Positions 54,358 through 64,000 of a DNA stretch of 64,000 bases are shown here, piece after piece. The stretch is taken from NCBI GenBank assembly GCA_934561555.1, contig CAKTGQ010000009.1, forward strand, positions 1-64,000, written 5' to 3'. The first letter of the stretch is position 1, and the number at the start of each line of letters is the position of its first letter. The notes beneath the pieces are model-generated. The model searched no databases. It had not been told where the DNA came from and saw nothing but the letters and a program-made list of their open reading frames with translations. Origin of the DNA: an uncultured Faecalibacterium sp. (GTDB taxonomy: Bacteria; Bacillota; Clostridia; Oscillospirales; Ruminococcaceae). A program made the position numbers and the translations under genes.

Positions 54358-55594
54358 TGAGCCGCTGGTGCTCATCGGCCTGCAAGGGATGCTGGAATGG
54401 GAAAAGCTGGGCTATACCGTCTGCGGCACCGCCCGCAACGGCAAGCTGGCGCTGGAACTCATTGAGCGGGAAAAGCCGGATATCGTCATTGCGGACGTAA
54501 AAATGCCGGTGATGGACGGCCTTACCCTTGCCCGTACCTGCCGGGAGCGCAGCGCCCTGCCCGCCTTTATCATGCTGACCAGCTTTGAAGAATTTGATTA
54601 CATCAAGCAGGCCATGGGGGCCGGGGTGGTGGATTATCTGGTCAAGCTGGACCTGACCCCCGAGAACCTGCAAACCGCCCTTGCCAAGGCCGCCGAAAAG
54701 GTAAAAAAGGAACATGTCCTGCTGGGCGAATTACCGGCACAGGAAAACCTTGCCGAGAGCGTGCGAAGCTATCAGGAGCGTTTCTTTGTGCGGCTGTACG
54801 CCGGGCTTTTCCCGGACGAAGCCGCATTGGAGCAGCCGTTGCAGCACATGGAGCTGAATCTTGCAAGCGACGACTACCTTGTAGCCAGCTGCGAGATCAT
54901 TGCCAACACCGCCCTGGCCCCCGCCCAGCAGCTGAAGCTGAGTTTTTCCTGCGGGCGGATGCTGGAAACCACCCTGCAGAACTACCTGCCCTGCTATGTG
55001 ACCGGAGCGGATGCCATGCGCTGCAATGTGCTGTTCTGCCTGAACAATACCCAGTGCCAGAACTACCGGGCGGTGCTGCGCCCGCTGCTGGAACGCGCCA
55101 GCCAGATCTTATACAACTATTTCACGGTACGGCTGCTCTGGGCAGTAGGTCGCCCCACCGGCTCGCTGCTGGGGCTGGCACGCTGCTGCCGGGAAAACGC
55201 CCATTTGCAGCCCCTGCTCACGGTGGAGCAGCCCATCCAGTTCGTGGAGGTCAACGAGGGCGATGCCACCGCCGGGAAGATGCAGGTGGTGGCACAGGTG
55301 CAGGAGTACATCAAGAATCACCTTTCGGAAAAGCTGACACTGGCGGATGTGGCGGCGGTGTTCAATTTTTCGCCCAACTACCTCAGCCAGCTGTTTGGCA
55401 AATACGGCGACAGCGGCTTTGTGGAGTACATCACCGAGACCCGCATCGCCGCGGCAAAAGAGATGCTGGAACAGGGCGATTTGAAGGTCTACGAAATTGC
55501 GGAAAAGCTGGGCTACGAAAGCGCCTTTTATTTTTCCAAGGTATTCAAAAAGGTCACGGGGCTCAGCCCGCGGGAATATCAGCAAAGTATTTAA
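54332..55594 (+). CDS. YesN-type response regulator with AraC domain, locus 2
   Basis: The 420-residue regulator starts MLRILLVDDEPLVLIGLQGM at 54332 with AAAGGAGACAG; the longer frame lies inside the kinase. The receiver has D9-D10-E, phosphorylation aspartate in IVIADVKMPVMDG, and VKLDL for the lysine. A middle domain follows, then the AraC double helix-turn-helix near 320-420 (TLADVAAVFNFSPNYLSQLF, VYEIAEKLGYESAFYFSKVFK, LSPREYQQ). It should act at the palindrome at 52303. Confidence 0.9.
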   Translation: MLRILLVDDEPLVLIGLQGMLEWEKLGYTVCGTARNGKLALELIEREKPDIVIADVKMPVMDGLTLARTCRERSALPAFIMLTSFEEFDYIKQAMGAGVVDYLVKLDLTPENLQTALAKAAEKVKKEHVLLGELPAQENLAESVRSYQERFFVRLYAGLFPDEAALEQPLQHMELNLASDDYLVASCEIIANTALAPAQQLKLSFSCGRMLETTLQNYLPCYVTGADAMRCNVLFCLNNTQCQNYRAVLRPLLERASQILYNYFTVRLLWAVGRPTGSLLGLARCCRENAHLQPLLTVEQPIQFVEVNEGDATAGKMQVVAQVQEYIKNHLSEKLTLADVAAVFNFSPNYLSQLFGKYGDSGFVEYITETRIAAAKEMLEQGDLKVYEIAEKLGYESAFYFSKVFKKVTGLSPREYQQSI

Positions 55595-55609
55595 AATCGG
55601 AGGCTTTTT

Positions 55610-57406
55610 ATGATACAGGAACAGCTTGCTCATCTGCCGGAATTTCTTCCCGACTACCGGCCCTTTTCCCCTGCCAAAGAGCGCACCCCATGGCTGGGGC
55701 TGCCCCTGCGGGTAAAGCAGCGCTTCTTGCAGGCGGGGGAAGCCGCGCTGCAAACGCCCATTGCGCCCCTGCCGCTCTCGCTCTGGCTGGATTTCACCCG
55801 CACCGGGCGGCGTGCCGCATGGGAAGCGGCTTACTTCTCCCGCCGGGCGCGGCTGTGCGCACTGGTGTGCGCCGAGTGCGTGGAGCACGCCGGGCACTTT
55901 CTGGATGAAATTGCCGATACCGTATGGGCACTCTGCGAGGAAAGCGCATGGCAGCTGCCCGCCCACAACAGCTATGTGCGGGACACCCCGCAGCTGCCCC
56001 TGCCGGACACCACCCGCCCCATCGTAGATTTGTTTGCCGCAGAGACCGGCGCGCTGCTGGCGCTGACCCGGTACTTACTGCCCGATGAGCTGGACGCCGC
56101 CGTGCCGGGCATCACGGCGCGGATGGCACAGGAGTTGGACACCCGCATCCTGACGCCTTATTTTACAAGCCACTTCTGGTGGATGGGCAACGGCGCAGAG
56201 CCTATGTGCAACTGGACGAGCTGGTGCACCCAGAATGTGCTGCTTACGGTCTTTCTGCTGCCCACCACCCAGCAGCAGCGGCAGGCTGCCGTCAAACAGG
56301 CAGCATACAGTCTCGACTGCTTTTTGAAGGACTACGGCGCGGACGGCTGCTGCAACGAGGGTGCACAGTATTACCGCCACGCCGGGCTGACCCTGTGGGG
56401 CTGCCTTGAAATCCTATCCAGCATTGCGCCGGAGGCTTTTTCTCCCCTGTTCCATGAGTCTAAGATCAAAAATATCGCGGAATACATCTGCAATGTCCAT
56501 GTGGAAGGGCCTTACTACCTGAACTTCGGCGATTGCAGCCCCCTTGCCGGACGGTGCGGTGCGCGGGAATACCGCTTTGGGCAGGCTGTGGGCAGCGATG
56601 CTCTGCAAGCCCTTGCGGCGGCAGATTTCCGCGCCGATGCCGACCCCGACCATTTGCAGAACCCGGACGGCAGCACCCACATCAACCTGTGGTACCGGCT
56701 GACCACCGCCTTTGCGGAGCAGGAACTGATGGAATGCACCGCAGCGCCCCGGCACCATTTAACGGTATGGTACCCCAGTGTGGGCGTTTATGCCGCGCGG
56801 CAGGGCAGCTGGGTGCTGGGCGCAAAGTTCGGCTCTAACGGCGACAGCCACAACCACAACGATACCGGCAGCATCACCGTGTACAAGGACGGCAGACCGT
56901 TTCTCATCGATATCGGGGTGGAGAGCTACACCCAAAAGACCTTCAGCCCCCAGCGGTACGAGATCTGGACCATGCAGAGCGCATGGCACAATCTGCCCAC
57001 TTTTGACGGCGTGCAGCAGCTGCCCGGCACGGAATACGCCGCCCGGGAGGTGCGCACCACGGAAAACAGCATCACCGGCGAACTGGCGGGCGCGTACCCG
57101 CCCATCCCGGGGCTTACCGCCTACCGCCGCACCCTGCAGGTGACAGAGGAGGGCATCACCCTGCGGGATGAAACGGACTATCCCGGCACGGTGGAGCTGA
57201 CTCTGCTCACCGAGCAGAAGCCCGTACCCGCAGCGGACGGCTTTGCGGTGGGCACACTGGGCGGCATCCGATTCGACCCGGCTGCCGCAACGGCTGCTGT
57301 TGTGCCGGTATCCATCACCGACCCGCGCCTGCGCACCGCATGGCCGGAAACACTTTATAAGATCACCCTGCATTTCCAAAAAATGCTGAGCCTCGAACTG
57401 TATTAA
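55610..57406 (+). CDS. Heparinase II/III-like polysaccharide lyase, locus 2
   Basis: The 598-residue protein has an alpha-toroid (about 1-380; RRAAWEAAYFSRRARLCALVC, WMGNGAEPMCNWTSWCTQN, GADGCCNEGAQYYRHAGLTL). The C-terminal beta-sandwich has FGSNGDSHNHNDTGSITVYK, the H-N-H-N-D form of the heparinase II/III metal and catalytic region. No signal peptide, so intracellular. It is 15 bases after the regulator gene. Product chemistry is expected to supply unsaturated uronates for GH88, and the saturated-end enzyme beta-glucuronidase is in the divergent operon. Distinct from the lyase of locus 1 in domain spacing and length. Confidence 0.87.
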   Translation: MIQEQLAHLPEFLPDYRPFSPAKERTPWLGLPLRVKQRFLQAGEAALQTPIAPLPLSLWLDFTRTGRRAAWEAAYFSRRARLCALVCAECVEHAGHFLDEIADTVWALCEESAWQLPAHNSYVRDTPQLPLPDTTRPIVDLFAAETGALLALTRYLLPDELDAAVPGITARMAQELDTRILTPYFTSHFWWMGNGAEPMCNWTSWCTQNVLLTVFLLPTTQQQRQAAVKQAAYSLDCFLKDYGADGCCNEGAQYYRHAGLTLWGCLEILSSIAPEAFSPLFHESKIKNIAEYICNVHVEGPYYLNFGDCSPLAGRCGAREYRFGQAVGSDALQALAAADFRADADPDHLQNPDGSTHINLWYRLTTAFAEQELMECTAAPRHHLTVWYPSVGVYAARQGSWVLGAKFGSNGDSHNHNDTGSITVYKDGRPFLIDIGVESYTQKTFSPQRYEIWTMQSAWHNLPTFDGVQQLPGTEYAAREVRTTENSITGELAGAYPPIPGLTAYRRTLQVTEEGITLRDETDYPGTVELTLLTEQKPVPAADGFAVGTLGGIRFDPAAATAAVVPVSITDPRLRTAWPETLYKITLHFQKMLSLELY

Positions 57407-57417
57407 GGAGAACTGCC

Positions 57418-58212
57418 ATGGAGACCATCAAGCTGAAAATTCTGGACGAAGCCGGCCACACCCTGATGACCTGTGACGCCGACACCGCTGTATCCCTTGT
57501 TTACACCAACTGCTATAAGCCCGGCGACCGAGTGGCGCTGGAAATCGACCACCCCGGGCAGTACTGCGTCATCCAGTTCGAGGACACCATGCCCGAAGCC
57601 CTTGTGTATGTGGTCAAGCGGGAGATCAATTTCCACATCCCCTTCGGGGAGCAGGCCATCACCTACTCGCCCAAGAGCTTTGTGGGCAGCCGTCACGTCA
57701 TCCGGGCACGGCTGGCACTGCCGGAGGAGATCGCCACCCGGCGGAACTTGGCCTTCAACTGCTACGATGAACACGGCGACACCGGTTTTTACCCCCACGC
57801 CAGCGCCAACGTAGAAACGCGCGGCGAGGCGGTGTTTGCCGCCCGCAACGCCATCGACGGCATTTTTGAAAACAGCGCCCACGGCGAGTACCCCTACCAG
57901 AGCTGGGGCATCAACCGCGACCCGAACGCTGCCCTGACGCTGGATTTTGGCCGGGAGGTGCTGCTGGACGAGCTGCGCCTCACCGAGCGGGCAGATTTCC
58001 CCCACGACAACTACTGGGTCAAGGCCACGGTGGAATTTTCGGACGGCAGCCAGCTGGAAATCCCGCTGGTGAAAAGTGCCAAGCCCCAGAGCGTGACCTT
58101 TGAGCCCAAGCGGGTGCGCAGCCTTGTGCTGAAGGACCTCATTCAGGCCGAGGGGACTTCCCCCTTCCCGGCGCTGACCCAAATCGAAGCCTTTGGCACC
58201 GAGGTGAAGTAA
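57418..58212 (+). CDS. Protein with C-terminal galactose-binding-like beta-sandwich
   Basis: The 264-residue protein has an N-terminal region (about 1-110) that is beta-rich without a known match. The C-terminal 150 residues, with ARNAIDGIFENSAHGEYPYQ, SWGINRDPNAALTLDFGREV and LLDELRLTERADFPHDNYW, read like F5/8-type C or NPCBM carbohydrate-binding folds. No catalytic motif or signal peptide was found. It follows the lyase by 11 bases, so it belongs to the same operon and may act as an accessory binding protein or be an uncharacterised lyase subunit. Function unassigned. Confidence 0.6.
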   Translation: METIKLKILDEAGHTLMTCDADTAVSLVYTNCYKPGDRVALEIDHPGQYCVIQFEDTMPEALVYVVKREINFHIPFGEQAITYSPKSFVGSRHVIRARLALPEEIATRRNLAFNCYDEHGDTGFYPHASANVETRGEAVFAARNAIDGIFENSAHGEYPYQSWGINRDPNAALTLDFGREVLLDELRLTERADFPHDNYWVKATVEFSDGSQLEIPLVKSAKPQSVTFEPKRVRSLVLKDLIQAEGTSPFPALTQIEAFGTEVK

Positions 58213-58213
58213 A

Positions 58214-59617
58214 ATGAGCATCTACAATGCCCTTTATGGGCGGGACGGCCACGGGGTAGACCCGGGTGCGCCGGAGAAAAAAGGCTTTGCACGCTTTTGC
58301 CAGATGGTCGGCCGCGACCTCGGCCAGCTGCTGGGCACGAACCTGATGGTCTGTGTGCTCTGCCTGCCCGCCGCGCTGGGCGTCTCTCTGGGGGTGACCC
58401 TGCTCTCCCTGCCGCTCACGGTGGTGTGCAGCGCAGCGACCGGTCTGCTGGTCGGCCCTGCCATGGTGCTGCTGGCAGACTGCGCCCTGCGCAGCTTGCA
58501 GAACGACCCCTCCCAGTGGCTGCCCCGGGCAAAGCAGACCCTTGCCGCCCATTGGAAGGCCGCCTGCGGCTTTGGCTGCATTGGCACGCTGGTGCTTGGG
58601 CTGCTGTGCTTTGTGTCGGCCTTTGTGTTTGAAGCCGCCGCGCAGCAGGGGTATTACCCCGGGCTTGCCATTCTCGTTTTTCTGGCGCTGGACTTTCTGG
58701 TGCTGGCGGTTCTGGGTACCCTGTGCGCCGCCGTGCTGCCGCTGCAAGTGCCCGCCCCGGACGGCCTGCTGCGCCGGACGGGCAGGCTGCTGGCTGCCGC
58801 CCCGGCACGCTGCGTCTTGGCAGGCGTTCTCATGCTGGCAGGCATCGGCGGCATGATTCTGCTGTTCCCGGTCAGCGTGTTCTGGGCGGTGCTGTTCGGC
58901 TTCTGGCTGCCGGGGCTGGCAGCCATGCAGACCCTGTTCCCGGTACTGCGGCAGGTGTACGGCGTAGAGGTGCGCAGCATCCCGCGCCCGGCAGCGCCGG
59001 AAAAGCCCCTGACCGCACAGGAGCAGAAAAAGCGCTCCCGCGCCAACTGGTGGTATTACAACTGGGGCATTGTGGCAGTGGCGGCAATGGTCGTTGTGGG
59101 CGTGGCGTATGTGGCACACGGCCTGCTGACCACCGTAGACCCGGACTACACCGTGGCGGTGGTCACGGCAGAAGCCCTGCCGGACGAGGCTGTGCAGCGC
59201 TTGCAGACTGCGCTGGCAGGCTATGCGGAGGATGCCAACGGGGACGGGGCGGTCATCGTGCAGGTGAACAACTACACATGGAGCGCCGATGCCGCCCTGA
59301 CCGACATGAACAGCCAGATGGCCGGTGCAACCCAGATGAACACCGACCTTTCTAACGGTGAGAGCAAAATTTGGATCTTGGACGACCCGGAGGGCTTCGA
59401 ACAGGCCTATGGGGCACTGAGCGAAAAGCTGGGCGCGGACTGGCAGGCAAAGCTCATCCCGTGGAGCAGCCAGCCCACCCTTTCCGGCTTGGAACTGGGC
59501 AGCTACAACACCGCTGCCGATGGCAGCCAGACCGTGGATATCCAGAGCCACTTTGCCGGGTACAGCATTGCGGTATTTGATGCCGCAGACGGTTTGTGGA
59601 AAGCGCTGAACGAATAA
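58214..59617 (+). CDS. DUF624/YesL-like membrane protein with large extracytoplasmic-type C-terminus
   Basis: The 467-residue protein begins with N-terminal spans resembling DUF624 (LGTNLMVCVLCLPAALGVSLGV, TVVCSAATGLLVGPAMVLLAD, LRSLQNDPSQWLPRAKQT). YesL of Bacillus sits in a similar rhamnogalacturonan locus. About five to six spans are followed by a TM near 278-300 and a C-terminal domain of about 165 residues rich in D/N/S, with repeated YTVAVVTAEAL and alternation typical of secreted beta domains. It starts 1 base after the preceding stop. Function of DUF624 proteins is not established; the C-terminal extension is unusual. Confidence 0.65.
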   Translation: MSIYNALYGRDGHGVDPGAPEKKGFARFCQMVGRDLGQLLGTNLMVCVLCLPAALGVSLGVTLLSLPLTVVCSAATGLLVGPAMVLLADCALRSLQNDPSQWLPRAKQTLAAHWKAACGFGCIGTLVLGLLCFVSAFVFEAAAQQGYYPGLAILVFLALDFLVLAVLGTLCAAVLPLQVPAPDGLLRRTGRLLAAAPARCVLAGVLMLAGIGGMILLFPVSVFWAVLFGFWLPGLAAMQTLFPVLRQVYGVEVRSIPRPAAPEKPLTAQEQKKRSRANWWYYNWGIVAVAAMVVVGVAYVAHGLLTTVDPDYTVAVVTAEALPDEAVQRLQTALAGYAEDANGDGAVIVQVNNYTWSADAALTDMNSQMAGATQMNTDLSNGESKIWILDDPEGFEQAYGALSEKLGADWQAKLIPWSSQPTLSGLELGSYNTAADGSQTVDIQSHFAGYSIAVFDAADGLWKALNE

Positions 59618-59632
59618 GATCTCTCACAACGA

Positions 59633-59672
59633 AAAACAGAGCGTTCCCGCCGGGGGAACGCTCTGTTTTTTG
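59633..59672. terminator. Bidirectional intrinsic terminator
   Basis: AAAAACAGAGCGTTCCC and GGGGAACGCTCTGTTTTT form a long perfect stem around a short loop, U-rich on either strand. It ends the rightward locus 2 operon and could also end leftward transcripts from the hybrid kinase region. Confidence 0.88.
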
Positions 59673-59790
59673 CCAGCGCAAGACCACACTGTTTTTCCGA
59701 AGAATACAAAAGATCCGAACCATTTCCCTCGGATGCCGCTTCCGTCGCTTCTCCAAAAGTCACGGTCTGTGTTTCTTCTTTATAATTATA
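59633..59790 (-). ncRNA. Candidate small RNA with promoter and terminator
   Basis: On the minus strand TTGCTATAAT (59790-59785 as TATAAT) is a strong extended -10. The nearest structure downstream is the terminator at 59633, which would give a transcript of about 140 bases. No convincing coding frame lies inside. The -35 is weak, and no sRNA class is recognised. The 59673-59906 gap holds nothing else clear. Confidence 0.3.
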
Positions 59791-59906
59791 GCAATCCAGA
59801 AAAATAGTGCAGTGACTTGAAAAAAGGTGTAGAGTCAAGACAAATGACCTCGTGTTTCTGGATGAACGCGGGGGCTTTATTTTTTTACGTCTGACCGGCG
59901 GTTGGT

Positions 59907-62855
59907 TCACAAAATTTTGTGCAGCTCCTGCACAAGGTCACCGATCACGATGGGTTTGGACAAAAAGCCGTTCATGCCGCTTTCCAAGGCATTGCGGCGG
60001 TCCTCGTCAAAGGCGTTGGCGGTCATGGCAAGGATCGGGATCTTTGCCCGGGCGGGGTCGTCCAGTGCGCGAATTTTCCGGGTGGCGGTATAGCCATCCA
60101 TGATCGGCATCTGCACATCCATCAGCACCAGATCATAGCTGCCCGGCGCGGCGATGCTCACCTTTTCCACCGCAACGGCGCCGTTTTCGGCCGTATCGAC
60201 CCGGAAGCCGTACTCCCGCAGAATTTCCTGTGCGATCTCGCGGTTCAGCTCGTTATCCTCCACCAGCAGGATCTGCTTGCCCTTGAAGTCGGCATTCTTA
60301 TCCGGCAAAAGCCCCTGCGCCGCATCCGTCTGCTTCTGCCCGAGGGCGCTCATCAGGGTCTCGCGCAGGTCGGACATGAACATGGGCTTGGAGCAGAAGG
60401 CAGTCACACCGGCTGCTTTTGCTTCCACCTCAATATCAGACCAGTCGTAGGCGGTCAGGATGATAATAGGCGTATCGTCGTTCAGGCTGCGGATGCGGCG
60501 GGTGACCTCGATGCCGTTCATATCCGGCAGGCGCCAGTCGATGATATAGGCGTGATAGGCGTCGCTCATCTCGATGGACTGCCGCGCACGCAGCACCGCT
60601 TCCTTGCCGGAAAGGGTCCACTCGGCGCGCATACCCACCTTGACCAGCATCTTTGTCACGCTGTCGCAGGTGTTGAAGTCGTCGTCCACCACCAGTGCCT
60701 TCAGGCCTTCCAGCTCGGTGATCTTTTCCACCGGGCGCTGCTCGGTCTGTGCGCGCATGGGCACACAAACGATAAACTCGCTGCCCTTGCCCTGCGCTGT
60801 CTGCACCTCGATGGTGCCGCCCATCATATCTACGATGTTTTTGGTGATGGCCATGCCAAGGCCGGTGCCCTGAATTTTACTGACCGTGGAGGTGCGCTCC
60901 CGCTCGAAGGGCTCAAAGATCCTTTGGGCAAACTCCGGGCTCATGCCGATGCCGTTGTCCTTGATGCGGAACTCGTACTGTCCGCAGCCGCGCACCTTAC
61001 CGGCAAGCTGCCGCACCCGCACCGAGACCGTGCCGCCCGCCGGGGTGAACTTGATGGCGTTGGACAGCAGGTTCAGCAAGATCTGGTTCAGCCGGGTCTT
61101 GTCGCAGTAGACGTCCTCATCGGTCACGTCCATGGAGTCCATGTAAAGTTCCAGCTGCTTTGCGTAAATTTGCCCGCTGACGATGGTTTTCAAATCGTGC
61201 AGCACATCCGAAAGGTTGACCTCCACCTCTTCCAGATGAATCTTTCCGCTTTCAATGCGGCTCATATCCAGCACATCGTTGATCAGGGAGAGCAGATGGT
61301 TGCTGGACGCAAGGGTCTTGGCAAGATAATCCTTCACCCGCTCTGTATCGTCGATATTGCTGAGCGCCAGCGTGGTAAAGCCGATAATGGCGTTCATGGG
61401 GGTGCGGATATCGTGGGACATATTGGAAAGGAAGGTGCTCTTGGCGCGGTTGGCGGTCTCGGCGGCAGCAACGGCGTCGGAAAGCGCCTGATTCACCTGC
61501 CTGTCGGCGGTGCGGTCGGACAAGACAAGGATATACTTGGTTCTGCCCTCTACCTCGCTGCCTATGGCGATGATGTGGAACCAGCGGCGTTCCTTGGTTT
61601 CCAGATGCTCATACTCATGATCCCATTCGCGCTGTTCCCCGCTGAGAAGCCCTTCCAGAAGGTTTTTGCCATGTCCCCGAGCGTCTTTCGGGTGCAGCCT
61701 ATCCAGAATATGGATATTCTGCCGAGCTTCATCCTCCGGCACACCCAGCAGACGCTCGATGTTCGGACTGACATAATCCGCCTTGGTGGTCTTTACGTCC
61801 ACCATCAGGAAAACGTCGTCCACGTTCAGCGAGAGCTTCTGGAACAGCTCGTCCCGGTACGAGATCTCGGTATTCTTCTGGCGCAGGGTGACATGGCTTC
61901 TGCGCAGGATGAGCAGAATGACCAGCAGTGCAAGACCTGCAACGATGCCCACCACGATCTGCACCGTATGGAGCCACAGCTTATCCAGACTGGCATTGAC
62001 GATGCGGACCGGCACAAGCCCTAGCATCGTCCAACTCTGGACCGCCGTGCCCTCGTAGACCAGATAATAGCTGGTGTCGCCCAGCTTTACCCTCAGGTTT
62101 CCGCTGCTGCCATGCGCAAAGGCATCCGAAAGGGCAAGAATCTGCTCCTCGGAAAGATCGGAATGGTCGCGCAGCATCGCAATGAAGTTGTAAATAGTCT
62201 CTGTGCGGTTTACGGAGTTGTCGATGACCACCCGCCCGTCCGGGTAGACCACATAGTTGCTGGCATTGCCCTGAAAGGCAGAATTGTCCAGCAATTTCAG
62301 CACTGCATCGTTATAATAGGCGATGGCAATAGCATCGTAGGCAAAGCCCCGGTAGCTGCCCTGCGTTTTCGGGCAGATGAACACAAGCATCTGGGATTTG
62401 CCGGGCAGTGCCGCGTTCATGACGATATCCTCGCCCTCGGAGAGCTTTTCGTCCAGATTCGTCTGCAAGCCAAGGTAGCCGGTTTCCCCGGTCACGGTCA
62501 TGTAGTTGCCATCATAGGAAAGAAAGTAGAAACCGGCAAATCCGGTCGCCTGCTGTGCGTCCTCGATATATGCCTGAATCTCTGCTTCATCCGAGGTATT
62601 TTCCAGAAAGCCGTTGTACAGATGCAGATAGGTCACGTTTTTACGCACCATCTCGCTGAGCATATTGTTGGATTTATGCAGCACCTCTTCCAGATGCGTG
62701 GTGCTTTCCTGATAGATGGTCTGCGACACAAACGAGATGTACTGCACACTGAGCCCGACTGCCAGCAAGACCAGCAGTAGAATGGCGGCAGCGGCAGGCA
62801 GCCACTTTTGCCCGGAATGACCGTTTCGTTTGGATTCGTGCTTTTCGTCTGCCAT
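59907..62855 (-). CDS. Hybrid sensor histidine kinase with two receiver domains
   Basis: The 982-residue protein starts [15 protein letters not shown] at 62855, 8 bases after TGAGG; a GTG three codons upstream is less likely. It has TM1 at about 17-40, an extracellular sensor of about 250 residues, TM2 at about 293-317, a PAS segment ([20 protein letters not shown]), His[20 protein letters not shown] (phosphoacceptor near 480), ATPase boxes [10 protein letters not shown] and [13 protein letters not shown]1 ([12 protein letters not shown]) and REC2 ([18 protein letters not shown]). The ATG lies 6 bases after the upstream stop. It resembles LuxQ/BarA-type hybrids. Presumed ligand input comes from the preceding binding-protein gene. 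Confidence 0.9.
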   Translation of the reverse strand: MADEKHESKRNGHSGQKWLPAAAAILLLVLLAVGLSVQYISFVSQTIYQESTTHLEEVLHKSNNMLSEMVRKNVTYLHLYNGFLENTSDEAEIQAYIEDAQQATGFAGFYFLSYDGNYMTVTGETGYLGLQTNLDEKLSEGEDIVMNAALPGKSQMLVFICPKTQGSYRGFAYDAIAIAYYNDAVLKLLDNSAFQGNASNYVVYPDGRVVIDNSVNRTETIYNFIAMLRDHSDLSEEQILALSDAFAHGSSGNLRVKLGDTSYYLVYEGTAVQSWTMLGLVPVRIVNASLDKLWLHTVQIVVGIVAGLALLVILLILRRSHVTLRQKNTEISYRDELFQKLSLNVDDVFLMVDVKTTKADYVSPNIERLLGVPEDEARQNIHILDRLHPKDARGHGKNLLEGLLSGEQREWDHEYEHLETKERRWFHIIAIGSEVEGRTKYILVLSDRTADRQVNQALSDAVAAAETANRAKSTFLSNMSHDIRTPMNAIIGFTTLALSNIDDTERVKDYLAKTLASSNHLLSLINDVLDMSRIESGKIHLEEVEVNLSDVLHDLKTIVSGQIYAKQLELYMDSMDVTDEDVYCDKTRLNQILLNLLSNAIKFTPAGGTVSVRVRQLAGKVRGCGQYEFRIKDNGIGMSPEFAQRIFEPFERERTSTVSKIQGTGLGMAITKNIVDMMGGTIEVQTAQGKGSEFIVCVPMRAQTEQRPVEKITELEGLKALVVDDDFNTCDSVTKMLVKVGMRAEWTLSGKEAVLRARQSIEMSDAYHAYIIDWRLPDMNGIEVTRRIRSLNDDTPIIILTAYDWSDIEVEAKAAGVTAFCSKPMFMSDLRETLMSALGQKQTDAAQGLLPDKNADFKGKQILLVEDNELNREIAQEILREYGFRVDTAENGAVAVEKVSIAAPGSYDLVLMDVQMPIMDGYTATRKIRALDDPARAKIPILAMTANAFDEDRRNALESGMNGFLSKPIVIGDLVQELHKIL

Positions 62856-62860
62856 TCCGC

Positions 62861-64000
62861 TCACCTCAATGTCATGTAGTTTTCAGGCTCTGCAAGCGCT
62901 GCACCGCCGCCGGAAACATAATCACGCCATGTGTTTTTCACCCATGTATCTTCGCCCGCAGACGTGCCGCATTCGCTGGCAAGCAGAGCGTCCATCTGCT
63001 TTTCCGGTGCAAAACAGGTAACGGTAACGGTGTCGTCATCCCCCAGCGGCTGCCCGTTCCGGGTGATGCCGGTCAGGGTATAGCTGCCATTACTCTCCTT
63101 TACCTCCACGGCAATGCCGCTGACTACCGGCAGAGAGCCGCGGTTGAAGGGCACAAAACCGCCCTCGCAGCCTTCCACATAAGCGCGGACAACTTCTTTC
63201 AGCTGGGCGCCGGTCATGGTGCGCTGGCGGGACATCAGGCCATTGGGCATGATCATGGAAGCCGCCATCTTTTTGGTATAGTCCGCCTTCAACACACCGC
63301 CGGTAAAGCTGTTTGCGGTGGCAAGCAGCACATCCGTGCCATACACGCCGCGCAGCGTGTTTGCCATAACGGAGAAGGCAGCGTTGCCGCCGTCTGCGTG
63401 GAACACGTTGGAATAGCCCTGCCCGGAGGTCAGCACATTCTCGTCCGCAGCGGGTGCTTCCTCAGCGAGAAGCTGGGCATTGAACGCCTGATACGCCTGC
63501 TTTGCGGTAAGCTTGCCCGCGATCATTTTGGAGACAACATCCTTAGAGATGGCAAAGAAATCGTTGGAGGCAATGCGGATATACATGTGGTTTTCTTCCA
63601 CCACATCGCGCACGTCCTTCATGTACTCAGTCAGGCGCAGGCTAACGTTCTGGCTGTAGCTCAGCACGTCCTGTCCGTCGGCAACGATGCGGTTCTGCGC
63701 ATCCTCAGAGAGCATGACGTTCAGCACTTTCATAGCTTTTTCGCGGCGCGCAGTGTCCTGCTCCAAGTCGCGGTTCAGGGCGATCTGGAAATAAGGGGTG
63801 GTCATGATCCACTTTTCACCGTTCTGGCTGAAGAAGGGCAAAAAGGTCGTGTCGATGCCCTCATCCTGAAACATTTTCACGCCGGCAGAGCTGCCAAAGT
63901 ACATGGCAACTTCCCCGTTTCGGAACAGGTTCATCACGTCATCGTAGGTATGCGCAAGGTCGTCTGCCGTAAGGTGGGTATCCTGGATGAACTGCTCCAT
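62861..64000 (-). CDS. Solute-binding protein fused to a 5'-nucleotidase C-terminal-like domain (partial)
   Basis: The visible 379 codons lack the N-terminus, which lies beyond the window. Up to about residue 180 the sequence resembles the C-terminal lobe of a family-1 solute-binding protein ([40 protein letters not shown]). From about 200 to the end, [36 protein letters not shown] and [19 protein letters not shown] match the pattern of the 5'-nucleotidase C-terminal domain. The usual N-G-G-G-I-R motif is not clear, so catalysis is doubtful. The adjacent hybrid kinase suggests a sensor pair. Assignment of the second domain is by eye. Confidence 0.7.
   Translation of the reverse strand: MEQFIQDTHLTADDLAHTYDDVMNLFRNGEVAMYFGSSAGVKMFQDEGIDTTFLPFFSQNGEKWIMTTPYFQIALNRDLEQDTARREKAMKVLNVMLSEDAQNRIVADGQDVLSYSQNVSLRLTEYMKDVRDVVEENHMYIRIASNDFFAISKDVVSKMIAGKLTAKQAYQAFNAQLLAEEAPAADENVLTSGQGYSNVFHADGGNAAFSVMANTLRGVYGTDVLLATANSFTGGVLKADYTKKMAASMIMPNGLMSRQRTMTGAQLKEVVRAYVEGCEGGFVPFNRGSLPVVSGIAVEVKESNGSYTLTGITRNGQPLGDDDTVTVTCFAPEKQMDALLASECGTSAGEDTWVKNTWRDYVSGGGAALAEPENYMTLR

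Overview
The window looks like a chromosome segment of a gut Clostridia bacterium, most likely an Oscillospiraceae/Faecalibacterium-type organism. This is an inference from Firmicutes-style ribosome binding sites, YesM/YesN-type two-component systems, a carboxyspermidine polyamine operon, a gut-type beta-glucuronidase, and a conjugative element carrying the Maff2, PcfB, DUF3846 and DUF3789 families common in gut Clostridia. No rRNA or species marker is present.

Region 1 (1-7797) is the right end of an integrative conjugative element (ICE). It holds a leftward replication, partition and transfer module (repA, parA, parB, several small ICE proteins, pcfB, a VirD4-type coupling ATPase, Maff2, and the first codons of one more gene). 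An AT-richer rightward cargo gene follows, encoding a TRADD-N-associated-type membrane protein. The element ends at a 59-bp 3' fragment of a tRNA-Ala(GGC) gene, which reads as the chromosomal att junction.

Region 2 (7800-24700) is chromosomal. A leftward peptide-ligation-type cluster contains a circularly permuted ATP-grasp, an alpha-E protein and a transglutaminase, followed by two tandem aspartoacylase-like proteins, one of which has lost catalytic residues. Next come an AlsS-type acetolactate synthase, an acyltransferase, an O-antigen-ligase-like protein, and a five-gene polyamine operon (speA-speE-speB-carboxynorspermidine synthase-nspC). The polyamine operon has a long, highly structured, terminator-bearing leader. 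A small membrane protein and a YhcH/TabA-family protein close the region.

Region 3 (24800-39400) is the first carbohydrate locus, all rightward. It runs AraC-type response regulator, sensor kinase, solute-binding lipoprotein, two permeases, PHP phosphoesterase, GH88 unsaturated uronyl hydrolase, OPA/MFS transporter, heparinase II/III-like lyase and GH112 phosphorylase. A RNHCP zinc-ribbon protein and an autoregulated TetR repressor follow.

Region 4 (41000-59700) is a second carbohydrate locus with a divergent layout. Leftward are solute-binding protein, two permeases, beta-glucuronidase, GH88 and DUF2264, then a GH2 beta-galactosidase with its own promoter. Rightward are sensor kinase, AraC-type regulator, heparinase-like lyase, a beta-sandwich protein and a DUF624-like membrane protein. 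None of the lyases or hydrolases has a visible signal peptide, so both loci appear to import uronate-containing oligosaccharides and break them down in the cytoplasm. In both loci a strong intrinsic terminator sits between the binding-protein gene and the first permease gene.

Region 5 (59900-64000) begins a third sensory unit: a hybrid histidine kinase with two receiver domains, preceded by a solute-binding protein apparently fused to a 5'-nucleotidase C-terminal-like domain and cut by the window edge.
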